Of a stretch of 25,251 bases of DNA, positions 13,640 to 21,300 are shown piece by piece. A program made the translations under genes and the position numbers. The stretch is from positions 1 to 25,251 of the IMG/VR virus record IMGVR_UViG_3300037193_001807; one strand, 5' to 3'. The notes beneath the pieces were generated by a model. That model had not been told where the DNA came from and did not search any database. It saw nothing but the letters and a program-made list of their open reading frames with translations. The number at the start of each line of letters is the position of its first letter. Position 1 is the first letter of the stretch. The stretch comes from a virus.

Positions 13640-13692
13640 GCAGCCCGGCGGCACGGCCGTGGCCTGCTGCGCATCAACCACAGGAGGTACCC

Positions 13693-14649
13693 GTGCCGTT
13701 CAACAACCTGACGTCCCGCACGGACGTCGAGGCCCTGATCCCGGAGGAGGTCTCCCGGCGGATGCTGGGCAAGGCCACAGAGGATTCGGCCACGCTGCAG
13801 CTCTTCCGGCGCATCCCGGTGTCGCGGAACCAGATCCGGTTCCCGATCTTGTCGGCGCTCCCGGTCGCGTACTGGGTGACGGGTGACACCGGCCTGAAGC
13901 AGACCACCGAGATGGCCTGGGACAACAAGTTCCTGAACATCGAGGAACTTGCCACGATCATGCCGGTCCCGGAGAACGTGGCCGCGGACGTGGAGATCAA
14001 CGTCTGGGACAACGCCGAGCCGTACATCGTCGAGGCGTTCTACCGGGCGCTCGACAGCGCGGTGTTCTTCGGTACGAACGCACCGGCCAGCTTCCCGACG
14101 AACGTGCTGGCGGCCACCATCGCGGCCGGCAACACGGTCACCGAGGGGACCGCGGCCGCGACCGCGGGCGGGTACTTCGGCGACATCGACAACCTGATCT
14201 CCGCGGTCGAAGAGGACGGGTTCGACGTCTCCGGCTTCGTCGCCTCCCGGGCGGTGCGGCGCAAGCTGCGCGCGGCCCGCAACGCGGACGGCGAGCGGCT
14301 CGACCAGGGCCGTCTGACCGGTGACCTGAACTCGCTCGACGGGTCCCCGATCGCGTACCCGATGCGCGGTCTCTGGGCCACTGGCGGCGGCGCGGGCAGC
14401 AACGTTCGGATGTTCGCCGGCGACTGGGCGAGCCAGTTCGTCGTGGCCGTGCGCGAGGACATCACGTTCAAGCTGCTCGACCAGGCCGTGATCCAGGACA
14501 ACACCGGGGCGATCGTCTACAACCTTGCCCAGCAGGACATGGTCGCGATGCGGGTCAAGTTCCGCGTCGGCTGGCAGGTCGCGAACACGATCAACAACGA
14601 CAACACCAACGCGTCGACCCGCTACCCGGCCGCCGCGCTGGTGTTCTGA
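13693..14649 (+). CDS. Major capsid protein (HK97 fold)
   Basis: GTG 13693 follows AGGAGG (13682-13687) with 5-nt spacing and yields 318 residues. It opens LTSRTDVEALIPEEVSRRML, typical of a capsid protein without a long delta domain; then a P-domain and spine helix, GYFGDIDNLISAVEEDGFDVSGFVASR in the A-domain, and the C-terminal VAMRVKFRVGWQVAN...YPAAALVF strand pair. This is the common actinophage HK97-fold type. A short CACGGCCGTG palindrome lies in the upstream gap. Confidence 0.92.
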   Translation: MPFNNLTSRTDVEALIPEEVSRRMLGKATEDSATLQLFRRIPVSRNQIRFPILSALPVAYWVTGDTGLKQTTEMAWDNKFLNIEELATIMPVPENVAADVEINVWDNAEPYIVEAFYRALDSAVFFGTNAPASFPTNVLAATIAAGNTVTEGTAAATAGGYFGDIDNLISAVEEDGFDVSGFVASRAVRRKLRAARNADGERLDQGRLTGDLNSLDGSPIAYPMRGLWATGGGAGSNVRMFAGDWASQFVVAVREDITFKLLDQAVIQDNTGAIVYNLAQQDMVAMRVKFRVGWQVANTINNDNTNASTRYPAAALVF

Positions 14650-14664
14650 TCGGAGGACTGAGAC

Positions 14665-14901
14665 ATGGCTGACGAGCGGAAGCCTGGCGAGGTCGTCGAC
14701 CTGGCCGACGGCACCAAGTACGGCTACTGGGGCGCGTCCCCGGTGCACAAGGACCGCAAGGACTACACCGTCGAGGTGCAGGGCCCGATCGCGGAGGAGG
14801 CCTCGCAGGGCGGTGCTCGCGCTGAGGGCGTCGGCACGGTCGACAAGTCCGCCGGTGACCGCCAGGCCGTCCGGCGCACTAGGAAGGAGAACGACCAGTG
14901 A
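14665..14901 (+). CDS. Small hydrophilic protein after the capsid gene
   Basis: ATG 14665 follows GGAGGA (14652-14657) with about 7-nt spacing and gives 78 residues. It begins with beta-forming sequence (GEVVDLADGTKYGYWGASPVH) and ends in a polar, probably disordered tail. In this position phages place head-decoration, head-completion or connector proteins; the sequence does not decide between them. It overlaps the next gene by GTGA. Confidence 0.6.
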   Translation: MADERKPGEVVDLADGTKYGYWGASPVHKDRKDYTVEVQGPIAEEASQGGARAEGVGTVDKSAGDRQAVRRTRKENDQ

Positions 14902-15299
14902 GCGCCCCCCTGGTCCGGGTCATCGAGGAGTCCGTCCCGGCGGTCACGACCGCAGGCAACAGCGACGACACCGTTCTCGCGCAGTCCCCGTACGCGGGGA
15001 CCGTGAGCGCCGTGCAGTACGTCCCGGAGGCGGCGATCACCGGTGCGGCCACCAACAACCGCACCGTGTCGCTGGTCAACAAGGGCCAGGCGGGCTCCGG
15101 CACGACGGTCGTCGCGACCCTCACCTTCGCATCCGGTACCAACGCGACCGCGAACAACGAGGTCTCGCTGACCTTGTCGTCGACTGCGGCTGATCTGGTC
15201 GTGGCCGAGGGCGACACCCTGCAGTGGCGCTCGATCGCGAACGGCACCGGCCTCGCCGACCCGGGCGGCATCGCCCGAGTCACCGTCAGCCGCACCTGA
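14898..15299 (+). CDS. Beta-rich head protein, probable capsid decoration
   Basis: GTG 14898 (GTGA overlap) gives 133 residues. The protein is Thr/Ser/Ala-rich and strand-like throughout (GTVSAVQYVPEAAITGAATNNRTVSLVNKGQAGSG is interrupted here; the remainder alternates VATLTFAS, NEVSLTLSS, VAEGDTLQWRSIANGTG). It resembles the jelly-roll-like, trimeric decoration/head-fibre proteins that actinophages encode after the capsid gene. It probably sits on the outside of the head. The assignment is from fold pattern and position. A 17-bp inverted repeat begins 6 nt after its stop. Confidence 0.65.
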   Translation: MSAPLVRVIEESVPAVTTAGNSDDTVLAQSPYAGTVSAVQYVPEAAITGAATNNRTVSLVNKGQAGSGTTVVATLTFASGTNATANNEVSLTLSSTAADLVVAEGDTLQWRSIANGTGLADPGGIARVTVSRT

Positions 15300-15304
15300 C
15301 CCCA

Positions 15305-15375
15305 TCCACTCAAGTTCGACGGAGGTATCGACGTGGGCGTATACGCGGTCGTTGCCGACGTCGAACTTGAGTGGA
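15305..15375 (+). promoter_or_regulatory. 17-bp perfect inverted repeat enclosing the ribosome site and start codon of the next gene
   Basis: Bases 15305-15321 are the exact reverse complement of 15359-15375. The left arm is in the short intergenic gap, the right arm lies in codons ~9-14 of the connector gene (VELEW region). The 37-nt loop holds most of the Shine-Dalgarno (GGAGG 15321-15325), and GTG 15333. An inner 4-bp CGAC/GTCG pairing can enclose the start codon. Such an RNA stem could modulate translation of the connector gene or act as a processing or attenuation site. Confidence 0.7.
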
Positions 15376-15758
15376 ACCGGGACGTACCAGCCGAGGCCGA
15401 ACCGCACGTGAACTGGCTCATCGACAAGGCCGAGGCCGTGCTCGACACGATCCCCGGCCTGGCCGCCCGCATTACCGCTGGCACGACCACAGCTTCGCAG
15501 CTCAAGTACGTGGTCGCCGCCATGGTTGTCCGCGTGCTGCGCAACCCCGAGGGGAAGCGTTCGGAGACCGCGGGCGACTACTCCTACGAGCTGGCGACCG
15601 GCCCGTCCGGTGAGTCGGGCATGTCCCTGACGGCGGCCGAGCGGCGCCTACTCGGTGTCAGTGGGCGGGCGGGCTCGATCCCGCTCATGGACGACGCGCT
15701 CGAGTACCCCATCAAGAACTACCGGTGGTGGGAGCCGGGCGAGGTGTGGCTGCCATGA
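15333..15758 (+). CDS. Head-tail connector protein (Gp15/Gp19-like)
   Basis: GTG 15333 after GGAGG (15321-15325) gives 141 residues. The N-terminal helical domain (VNWLIDKAEAVLDTIPGLAARI...LKYVVAAMVVRVLRNPEG) followed by SETAGDYSYELATGPSG, LTAAERRLLG and a WWEPGEVW end is the recognisable pattern of the actinophage Gp19/Gp15/Gp42-type head-tail adaptor that binds under the portal ring. Its start lies in the loop of a long inverted repeat. The stop overlaps the next gene by ATGA. Confidence 0.85.
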   Translation: MGVYAVVADVELEWNRDVPAEAEPHVNWLIDKAEAVLDTIPGLAARITAGTTTASQLKYVVAAMVVRVLRNPEGKRSETAGDYSYELATGPSGESGMSLTAAERRLLGVSGRAGSIPLMDDALEYPIKNYRWWEPGEVWLP

Positions 15759-16096
15759 GCCTGCTTGACGCCGCCCCGGAGACCGTCACGGTCTATCCCC
15801 AGGAGACCTACACCGACTCTCGGGGCGACGAGCGAGTCCGGCCGGCGGCCACGGGCGTGCCCGTGCGGGGCTGGATGCAGCCGATGTCCCAGCTGCGCCT
15901 GTTCCCGTCCGTGGATGCCACGCAGCAGCAGCGCGTGTACTCCACCTGGCGGTTCATCGCCCGAGACGCCCCGCTCGGGATCTGGTCGCGGGTCGAGTGG
16001 CGGGGTATGTCGCTGTCGGTGCGTTCCGGCCCTGAGCCGCGGGGCTACTCCGGCGCGACGACCCACGTCACTGCCCTGTTGCAGGAGGAGCGGTAG
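15755..16096 (+). CDS. Head-tail stopper / connector protein
   Basis: ATG 15755 overlaps the upstream stop (ATGA), giving 113 residues. Beta-rich with ETVTVYPQETYTDSRGDERVRPAA, VRGWMQPMS, VYSTWRFIARDAPLGIWSRVEWRG and a C-terminal strand, the usual build of small phage stopper (SPP1 gp16-like) proteins that close the neck after packaging. Function is inferred from size, fold pattern and order. The next gene begins directly after its stop. Confidence 0.7.
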   Translation: MSLLDAAPETVTVYPQETYTDSRGDERVRPAATGVPVRGWMQPMSQLRLFPSVDATQQQRVYSTWRFIARDAPLGIWSRVEWRGMSLSVRSGPEPRGYSGATTHVTALLQEER

Positions 16097-16387
16097 ATGG
16101 CTGAGGTTTACGCCGACACCGACGAAGTCGTAGCGCACCTGTCCGGGGTGATCGACGCCGTGCATGACACCGCTCAGGCCGGCGGCCGGCGGGCCGAGGC
16201 ATTGCTGCGTGCCCACCGCGCGGAGGGACACGCCCGGATCACGGTCACTCGCGGGTCCGTGGACTCGTTTGTGACCCTGAACGACGAGCGGGGGCAGCGG
16301 GCCGCGGCTGCGATCGAGTTCGGTCGTTCCGGCGGGCCCACCGGCGCCATGCAGGGCATCTTCGTTCTCCGACGAGCGTTCGACTGA
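16097..16387 (+). CDS. DUF5403-type neck/tail-completion protein
   Basis: ATG 16097 follows the previous stop without a gap; 96 residues. The segments GHARITVTRGSVDSFVTLNDERGQRAAAAIEFGRSGG carry the DUF5403 signature (a helical N-terminus, then a strand pair and the Glu-Phe-Gly-Arg turn). In actinophages this family lies between the head-tail connectors and the tail terminator, where HK97 gp10-like proteins are found. It ends in TGATG with the next gene. Confidence 0.75.
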   Translation: MAEVYADTDEVVAHLSGVIDAVHDTAQAGGRRAEALLRAHRAEGHARITVTRGSVDSFVTLNDERGQRAAAAIEFGRSGGPTGAMQGIFVLRRAFD

Positions 16388-16809
16388 TGGCCCGGTGGGC
16401 AGGTGAGGCCGAGCAGGTCCCTGTTCTGCTGCTCCGCGCCGCCCTGCCTGACGTGACCATCCGGTCGGGCATCCCGGACGACCTGACCAAGTTCCTTCCG
16501 CTGATCGTGGTCCGCCGGGTCGCCGGCGCGTCCGTCGCTCCGAGGTTCTGGGACGGGCCGTCGATCAACGTGCAGTGCTGGTCGGACGCAACCACCGAGC
16601 TCGATCCAGTGTCGGCGGCCTCTGAGCTGGCGGACCAGGTGCGTCGAGTGCTGTGGGAGGCCTGGGACAACCAGGTCGTGACCTCGGCCGGGCACATCGT
16701 GCAGCTGCGCGAGTCGCAGGGGCCGATGGAGGTACCGGACATCGACCTTCCCCGACTTGGCCGATACGTAGCCACCTACCAGTTGCGGGTCCGCACCCCT
16801 GCGGCCTGA
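16387..16809 (+). CDS. Tail terminator protein
   Basis: ATG 16387 overlaps the preceding stop by 1 nt; 140 residues. An N-terminal helix, a central strand block (FLPLIVVRRVAGAS, PSINVQCWSDA), a helix over SAASELADQVRRVLWEAW, and a C-terminal strand with GRYVATYQLRVRT match the alpha/beta build of tail terminator proteins (lambda gpU / SPP1 gp17 type) that cap the tail tube and join it to the head. The gene precedes the major tail protein, as usual. A terminator-like hairpin follows. Confidence 0.75.
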   Translation: MARWAGEAEQVPVLLLRAALPDVTIRSGIPDDLTKFLPLIVVRRVAGASVAPRFWDGPSINVQCWSDATTELDPVSAASELADQVRRVLWEAWDNQVVTSAGHIVQLRESQGPMEVPDIDLPRLGRYVATYQLRVRTPAA

Positions 16810-16823
16810 GGGCCGCACCCGTT

Positions 16824-16848
16824 CCACGTCCCCGCTTCCGGGGCGTGG
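16824..16848 (+). terminator. Terminator-like hairpin before the major tail gene
   Basis: CCACG, an unpaired T and CCCCG (16824-16834) pair with CGGGG/CGTGG (16839-16848) around a 4-nt loop. CCTTTCG follows, giving a short T-run. It sits between the tail terminator gene and the major tail gene, so it may separate their transcription or stabilise the ends of their messages. Confidence 0.6.
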
Positions 16849-16881
16849 CCTTTCGTCATGCCCCGTTGAAAGGAACCTGTC

Positions 16882-17427
16882 GTGGCACTGACCGACTCCG
16901 CCGTGCTCATCCCGGGCACCGGCTACCTGTACACCGCCCCGGCGGAGACGGCGATCCCTGCGTCGCTCACCGCTCCGGCCTCCCCCTGGGAGAACCTCGG
17001 CCACACCTCGCGCGAGGACGGCCTCACGATCACCCGTGACGGTGGCGACACGGAGATCATCGGCACCTGGCAGAACCCGAGCCTGCGGGAACGCCGGGAG
17101 CCGACCAACTTCGCGATCACGGCCTTCCTGCACCAGGTCGACAACGAGGTGCTGGAGATGTACTTCGGCCCCGGCGACGTCGACGTCGCGGATCAGTTCG
17201 GCGTGACCTCAGCCGTGGCCGCCATCGAGCGCGCGCTCTTCGTTCGGATTGTGGACGGAACGACCGAGGTCGGGCTGTACGTGCCGAAGGTGTCGATCTC
17301 CAGCGAAGACGACGTCGAGGTCGACGTGGAGGGCTTCCTTGCCTTCCCAGTCCGCATGACCGTGCTCCAGGTGACCGGCTCCAACCTGATGACCTGGATC
17401 GGCCCGGAGCTCGGCCTCCAGGTGTAA
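16882..17427 (+). CDS. Major tail protein (tail tube)
   Basis: GTG 16882 with AAAGGAA about 9 nt upstream gives 181 residues. The sequence is beta-rich: GTGYLYTAPAET at the start, WENLGHTSREDGLTITRDGGDTEIIGTWQNPSLRERREP, then AITAFLHQVDNEVLEMYF, VGLYVPKVSISSEDDVEVD and a final VTGSNLMTWIGPELG. The order is that of actinophage tube proteins (lambda gpV-like fold), which stack as hexamers to form the non-contractile tube. It is flanked by hairpins on both sides, suggesting a separate abundant transcript. Confidence 0.88.
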   Translation: MALTDSAVLIPGTGYLYTAPAETAIPASLTAPASPWENLGHTSREDGLTITRDGGDTEIIGTWQNPSLRERREPTNFAITAFLHQVDNEVLEMYFGPGDVDVADQFGVTSAVAAIERALFVRIVDGTTEVGLYVPKVSISSEDDVEVDVEGFLAFPVRMTVLQVTGSNLMTWIGPELGLQV

Positions 17428-17434
17428 CCCTGAC

Positions 17435-17476
17435 GGCCGGCGGGCGGTGGGTGCGGACCCGGCCGCCCGCCTGGCC
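17435..17476 (+). terminator. Strong hairpin terminator after the major tail gene
   Basis: GGCC plus nine further bases (17435-17447) pair with CCGCCCGCC (17463-17471) and, past one T bulge, GGCC (17473-17476); the loop is 15 nt. A pyrimidine-rich TCCTCCTCCCC follows. It lies 7 nt after the stop. Partial termination here would lower expression of the chaperones and tape measure relative to the tube protein. Confidence 0.65.
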
Positions 17477-17516
17477 TCCTCCTCCCCGGGTCCGCCGAAT
17501 TGAAGGGTCCGCATCC

Positions 17517-17957
17517 ATGCCCCCACCCGCCCGCCCCAAGGACGACGATGCGTCGCTGGTTGACCAGATGGCCGAAGACGCTGTCGAGGTGCCGACCGAG
17601 TACCCGCCGGGCGTGCCCGAGCTGAAGACCATGCTCGCGATCCAGCCACGCTCACGTCGGGCCGCGTTCAAACGCAAGTACGCCGAGGTCGCGGAGTACA
17701 TGTCGACGGTTCGCGAACTCGAGAAGAACACCAAGAAGATCAAGAGCGATGACGAGCGACAGGTCGCCGAACTTCGGCTGTGGGCAGAGGTCGACGAGCT
17801 GTACCAGCGCATCATTGACGCGCTGCGGATCGCAGCTGTGGACGAGGCCAAGTTCGACGCCTGGGCCGACGAGGTGTCCGACGAGGACCTGCAGGCCACG
17901 TTCGCCGTCTACCAGCAGCGGACCCAGCCGGGGGAAGCACCCAGCTCGACGAGCTGA
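17517..17957 (+). CDS. Tail assembly chaperone, upstream frame (G-like)
   Basis: ATG 17517 with GAAGGG at 17502-17507 gives 146 residues. Pro/acidic N-terminus, then a helical core (LKTMLAIQPRSRRAAFKRKYAEVAEYM, VAELRLWAEVDELYQRIIDALRIAA) as in actinophage G-type chaperones, which coat the tape measure protein during tail assembly. The last 6 codons after the slippery site would be replaced in the frameshift product. A second frame continues without a credible start of its own, so the G/GT arrangement is likely. Confidence 0.85.
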   Translation: MPPPARPKDDDASLVDQMAEDAVEVPTEYPPGVPELKTMLAIQPRSRRAAFKRKYAEVAEYMSTVRELEKNTKKIKSDDERQVAELRLWAEVDELYQRIIDALRIAAVDEAKFDAWADEVSDEDLQATFAVYQQRTQPGEAPSSTS

Positions 17958-18319
17958 TCGAGGAGCACGGCGAGGCGCTGCTCTTCGACCTGCAGCGCTA
18001 CTGCAACACGGACCTCTACGAGGTGTTCCGCGGGCGGCTCTCGCCCCGCCGTGTCCTCTGGCTCGTCGGGCAGCTCCCCCCCGACTCCGCCTTCGGAGCA
18101 TCCGTGCGCGGCGGGCACGAGTTCCGACCGTGGACACCTGAGCTTCATGTGCTCGCGGGCATCGCGAACCTGCTCAATGCGGCGAACCGGCAACGTGCTG
18201 GCAAGCGCACTCGCGAGCCACTGATCAAGCCGCCCACGGCTCAGCGCAGGCCCAAGGTGCTCTCGGTGGCGGAGATCGCACGACGTCAGCAACGTGCCGC
18301 TGCAGCGGCCCACTCCTGA
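17517..18319 (+). CDS. Tail assembly chaperone frameshift product (GT-like), by -1 shift
   Basis: Ribosomes that slip back one base at GGGGGAA (17930-17936) leave the 17517 frame and read a 127-residue extension to TGA 18317-18319, giving about 267 residues. The extension (QLDELIEEHGEALLFDLQRYCNTDLYEVF, then RGRLSPRRVLWLVGQLPPDSAF and a basic tail ending RRQQRAAAAAHS) is the usual T domain of actinophage chaperones. The downstream frame is open from the slip site and the first in-frame GTG (18023) would remove the conserved start of that domain. Location just before the tape measure gene is universal for this pair. Confidence 0.75.
17930..17936 (+). promoter_or_regulatory. Slippery site for programmed -1 frameshift
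   Basis: A run of five G then AA. In the zero frame the codons are GGG GAA; after slipping, GGG GGA. The P-site pairs perfectly after the shift, the A-site less so, so it is not the classic XXXYYYZ. The upstream frame ends 7 codons later at 17957, and the downstream frame begins to match the chaperone family here. Confidence 0.6.
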
Positions 18320-18340
18320 GCAGGAACCCGGAGGTGAGCC

Positions 18341-21300
18341 GTGTCATCTCCGGGCGGCGACGAAGTCGGGCGGGTATCTATCCGCGTCGTCCCGGATACG
18401 TCTGGGTTCCGCCGGCGGCTGCAGTCCGAGCTTGCGGGCATCGAGCGCGGCCTGGAGATCACGGTCCCGGTCAACTTCGAGGTCGACACGGCGGGGCTGC
18501 GGGCGCAGCTCCAGGCCCTGGACTCGTCCCGGATCACGATCCCGGTCGACCTGGATCTGGACACGGCGCGGCTACGGGCGCAGCTCGAAGCTCTGGACTC
18601 GTCCCGGATCACGATCCCGGTTGACCTGGACGTGGGCACGGCTATTGCCGAGTTGCAGGCGCAGCTGCAGGCGATCGACAGTCGGAATGTCAGGGTTGAG
18701 ATCGACATCACCGGCGTCGAGGCAGCCCTCCTGCAGCTTGAGGCGATCGAGGATGCCGTCTCGCGGCTCGATGGCCGCACCATCAACCTGAACATCAGCG
18801 TCGACGGCCTGGCCGCCGCGCTCGCTCAGTTCACCTCCCTGTCCGCGATCATCGGCCTGCTGGGCAGGGGCGGCGGCGGAGGGAGCGGCGGCGCGGGTGG
18901 CGCCATCGGCATGATCGGCCGCGGCCTCGGTGTGGCCGCCTCAGCAGCACTCTCTCTCGGCAAGTTCTTGCTCGCTGCCGGAGCCCAGGCCACGGTCCTG
19001 TCCGTCGCCGGCGCAGGCATCACGGCCGCCTTTGGAGCGGCGTCCACGGCCGTGGCCGTGCTGCCCGCGGTGCTCGCCCTGGCGGCCGCCCCGATCGCCA
19101 CGGTTTTGGCGGGCATGGACGGCATCGAGCGGGCCGCCAAGCGGATCAAGCCCCAGTTCGACGCATTGAAGGCTTCTGTCTCGGCCACCTTCGAGCGCGG
19201 CATGGTGCCGGTGTTCCAGAGGCTGGCCCAGACCTTCCCGGCACTGCAGTCGGGGATGAACGGCGTTGCGACGTCGATCACTGGGATCGCTCAGCGGCTC
19301 GCGGACATGGTCGCGTCCGAACCCGGCATCGCCCGGATCGATGCCGTGTTCAAGAACGTCCGAGCTTCGCTCGATGGCATGGCGCCCGGCATTGCGGCCA
19401 CCGTCGACTCGCTGCTGATCCTGGCGTCGCAGTCGGGCGCGTTCGACGCGATCACCCGTGCGGTGAACGAGTTCGGCACCCGGTTCCGCGCCAACGTCCT
19501 CGAGCTGGTCGCCAACGGCACACTCGATTCGGCGTTCCGCGGCCTCGCGGACCTGACTGGGATCGCTGCGCGGGGGTTCGCCGACCTGGTCACGAACGGG
19601 ATTGAGCTGTTCGCGGCCGCCGCGCCCGGCGTGAACCATGCCTTGGAATCGATCACCGGGTTCTTCAATCGGTTCGACTGGACCTCGCTCGGTGAGTCCG
19701 TCGGGGGCGTGTTCCGCGGGATCGGCGACGCGATCAACAAGATCCCTCAGGCCACGATCGACGGTATCGCGGCTGCGTTCGAGCGGCTGTCGGCCACCTT
19801 CCAGGATCCGGCCATCCAGCAGATGTTCGTCAACATCATCTCGATGGCGCCGTTGGCGATCGACGCGATCAACAACCTGGTGATCGCCTTCGCCCGGGTG
19901 GGGTCGTTCCTGGCCGGGCTCGCCCAGGCGGTCAACGGCACGGTCAAGTTGATCTCCGTTGGCCTCCAGGCCATCGGCGACCCGGCGGGCCTGCTGGCGG
20001 GCAAGTACACCGCCGCGTTCGCCGCCGCGGAGGCGGAGATCGCGCTCGGCTCGAAGAAGATCGCCGACGCGTTCGCCTCGAGCACTCCGGCGATCGCCGC
20101 AGCGGTCAACGGCATCCCGGAGTCGGTGCTCGCCCCGCTGCGCACCATCCCGGGCGCGATCAACACGCTGAACCCCGGGATCGCGGCCGCAGTGACGTCG
20201 CTGGGCGGCCGGAGCGCGAACGCCGCCGAGCGGGCGATGCAGGGCGTACCGCCCGCGCTGACCGCACCGCTGCAGCCGGTGCCGCAGCAGGTGACCGGCG
20301 CGCTGGCACCCGCTGAGAGCGCGGCCCAGACGGCCACAAACAACATCTCGAACACCCTGCAGAGCGGCGCGGCGAAGTGGGGCCCGGCGGTCGACACCGG
20401 CCTGCAGGGCATCACGACCTCGCTGCAGACAGGGACGTCGCAGTGGAGCACCACCGTCGGCACGGCGATCACCGGTGTCAGCATGGCGATCACCACCGGC
20501 TTCGCGGGTGCGGCCGCGGCCGCGACCACGGGCATAACCGGCGTCACAACCGCGATCTCGGTCGGCACGGCGAACTGGTACATCGCGGTGTCCACCGGGA
20601 TGACCGCGATGCAGCTGGCCGTGCAGGCTGGGATGGCGCTCCTGATCGTCGCTATGCAGCAGGGCTTCCTGCAGATGCAGATGATCGCTACCCAGGGCAT
20701 GGCGCTATTCGCGCAGGCGATCTTGGTCGGGTTCACGACCGTGGTCCCCGCGGTGCAGCAAGGCATGCTCCTGATCGTTATGGCGGTGCAGCAGGGCTTC
20801 GCCCAGATCGTTGCCGCCGTGACCGCGGGCATGGCCGCCGTCGCCGCCGCGCTCCAGCTCAACTGGGGGGTCGCAGTTGCGGCCACGGTCAACGCAATGG
20901 CGCAGATGGCCGCCGCTGTGACCGCTGGCATGGCCCAGATGCTCGCCGTCAGCACCCAGGGTTGGGCGCAGATGACACAGGCCACCGTGCAGGCCATGCA
21001 GCAGATGATCGCCGGAGTGACCAACGGCGGTAACCAGATGGTCTCGGTACTCACTAACGCGATCTCGCGCTGCCTCGCTGCGCTCCGTTCTGCAGTAGGC
21101 CAGTTCCGGGCCGCAGGTGCTGCCATGGGTCAGGCCCTGGCCGATGGGCTCAACTCGAAGGCGGGCGCGGTCGAGGCCGCTGCCCGACGACTTGCCGACG
21201 CGGCCGCTGCTGCGATGCGGGCGGCGGCTGAGTTCGGTTCGCCCCCGAAGGTCTGGGTCGAGATCGGTGAAGGGCTGGCCGGTGGCCTTGCCATCGGCAT

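Noticed and set aside
18023-18319. Independent gene starting at GTG 18023
   Set aside because: The coding pattern of the frame begins upstream, at the slip site, so a -1 frameshift explains it better than a separate start.
19747-21126. 459-residue open frame on the minus strand
   Set aside because: It is the mirror of the repetitive, Ala/Gly-rich part of the tape measure gene, with an unlikely Cys/Ile-rich composition and no ribosome site.
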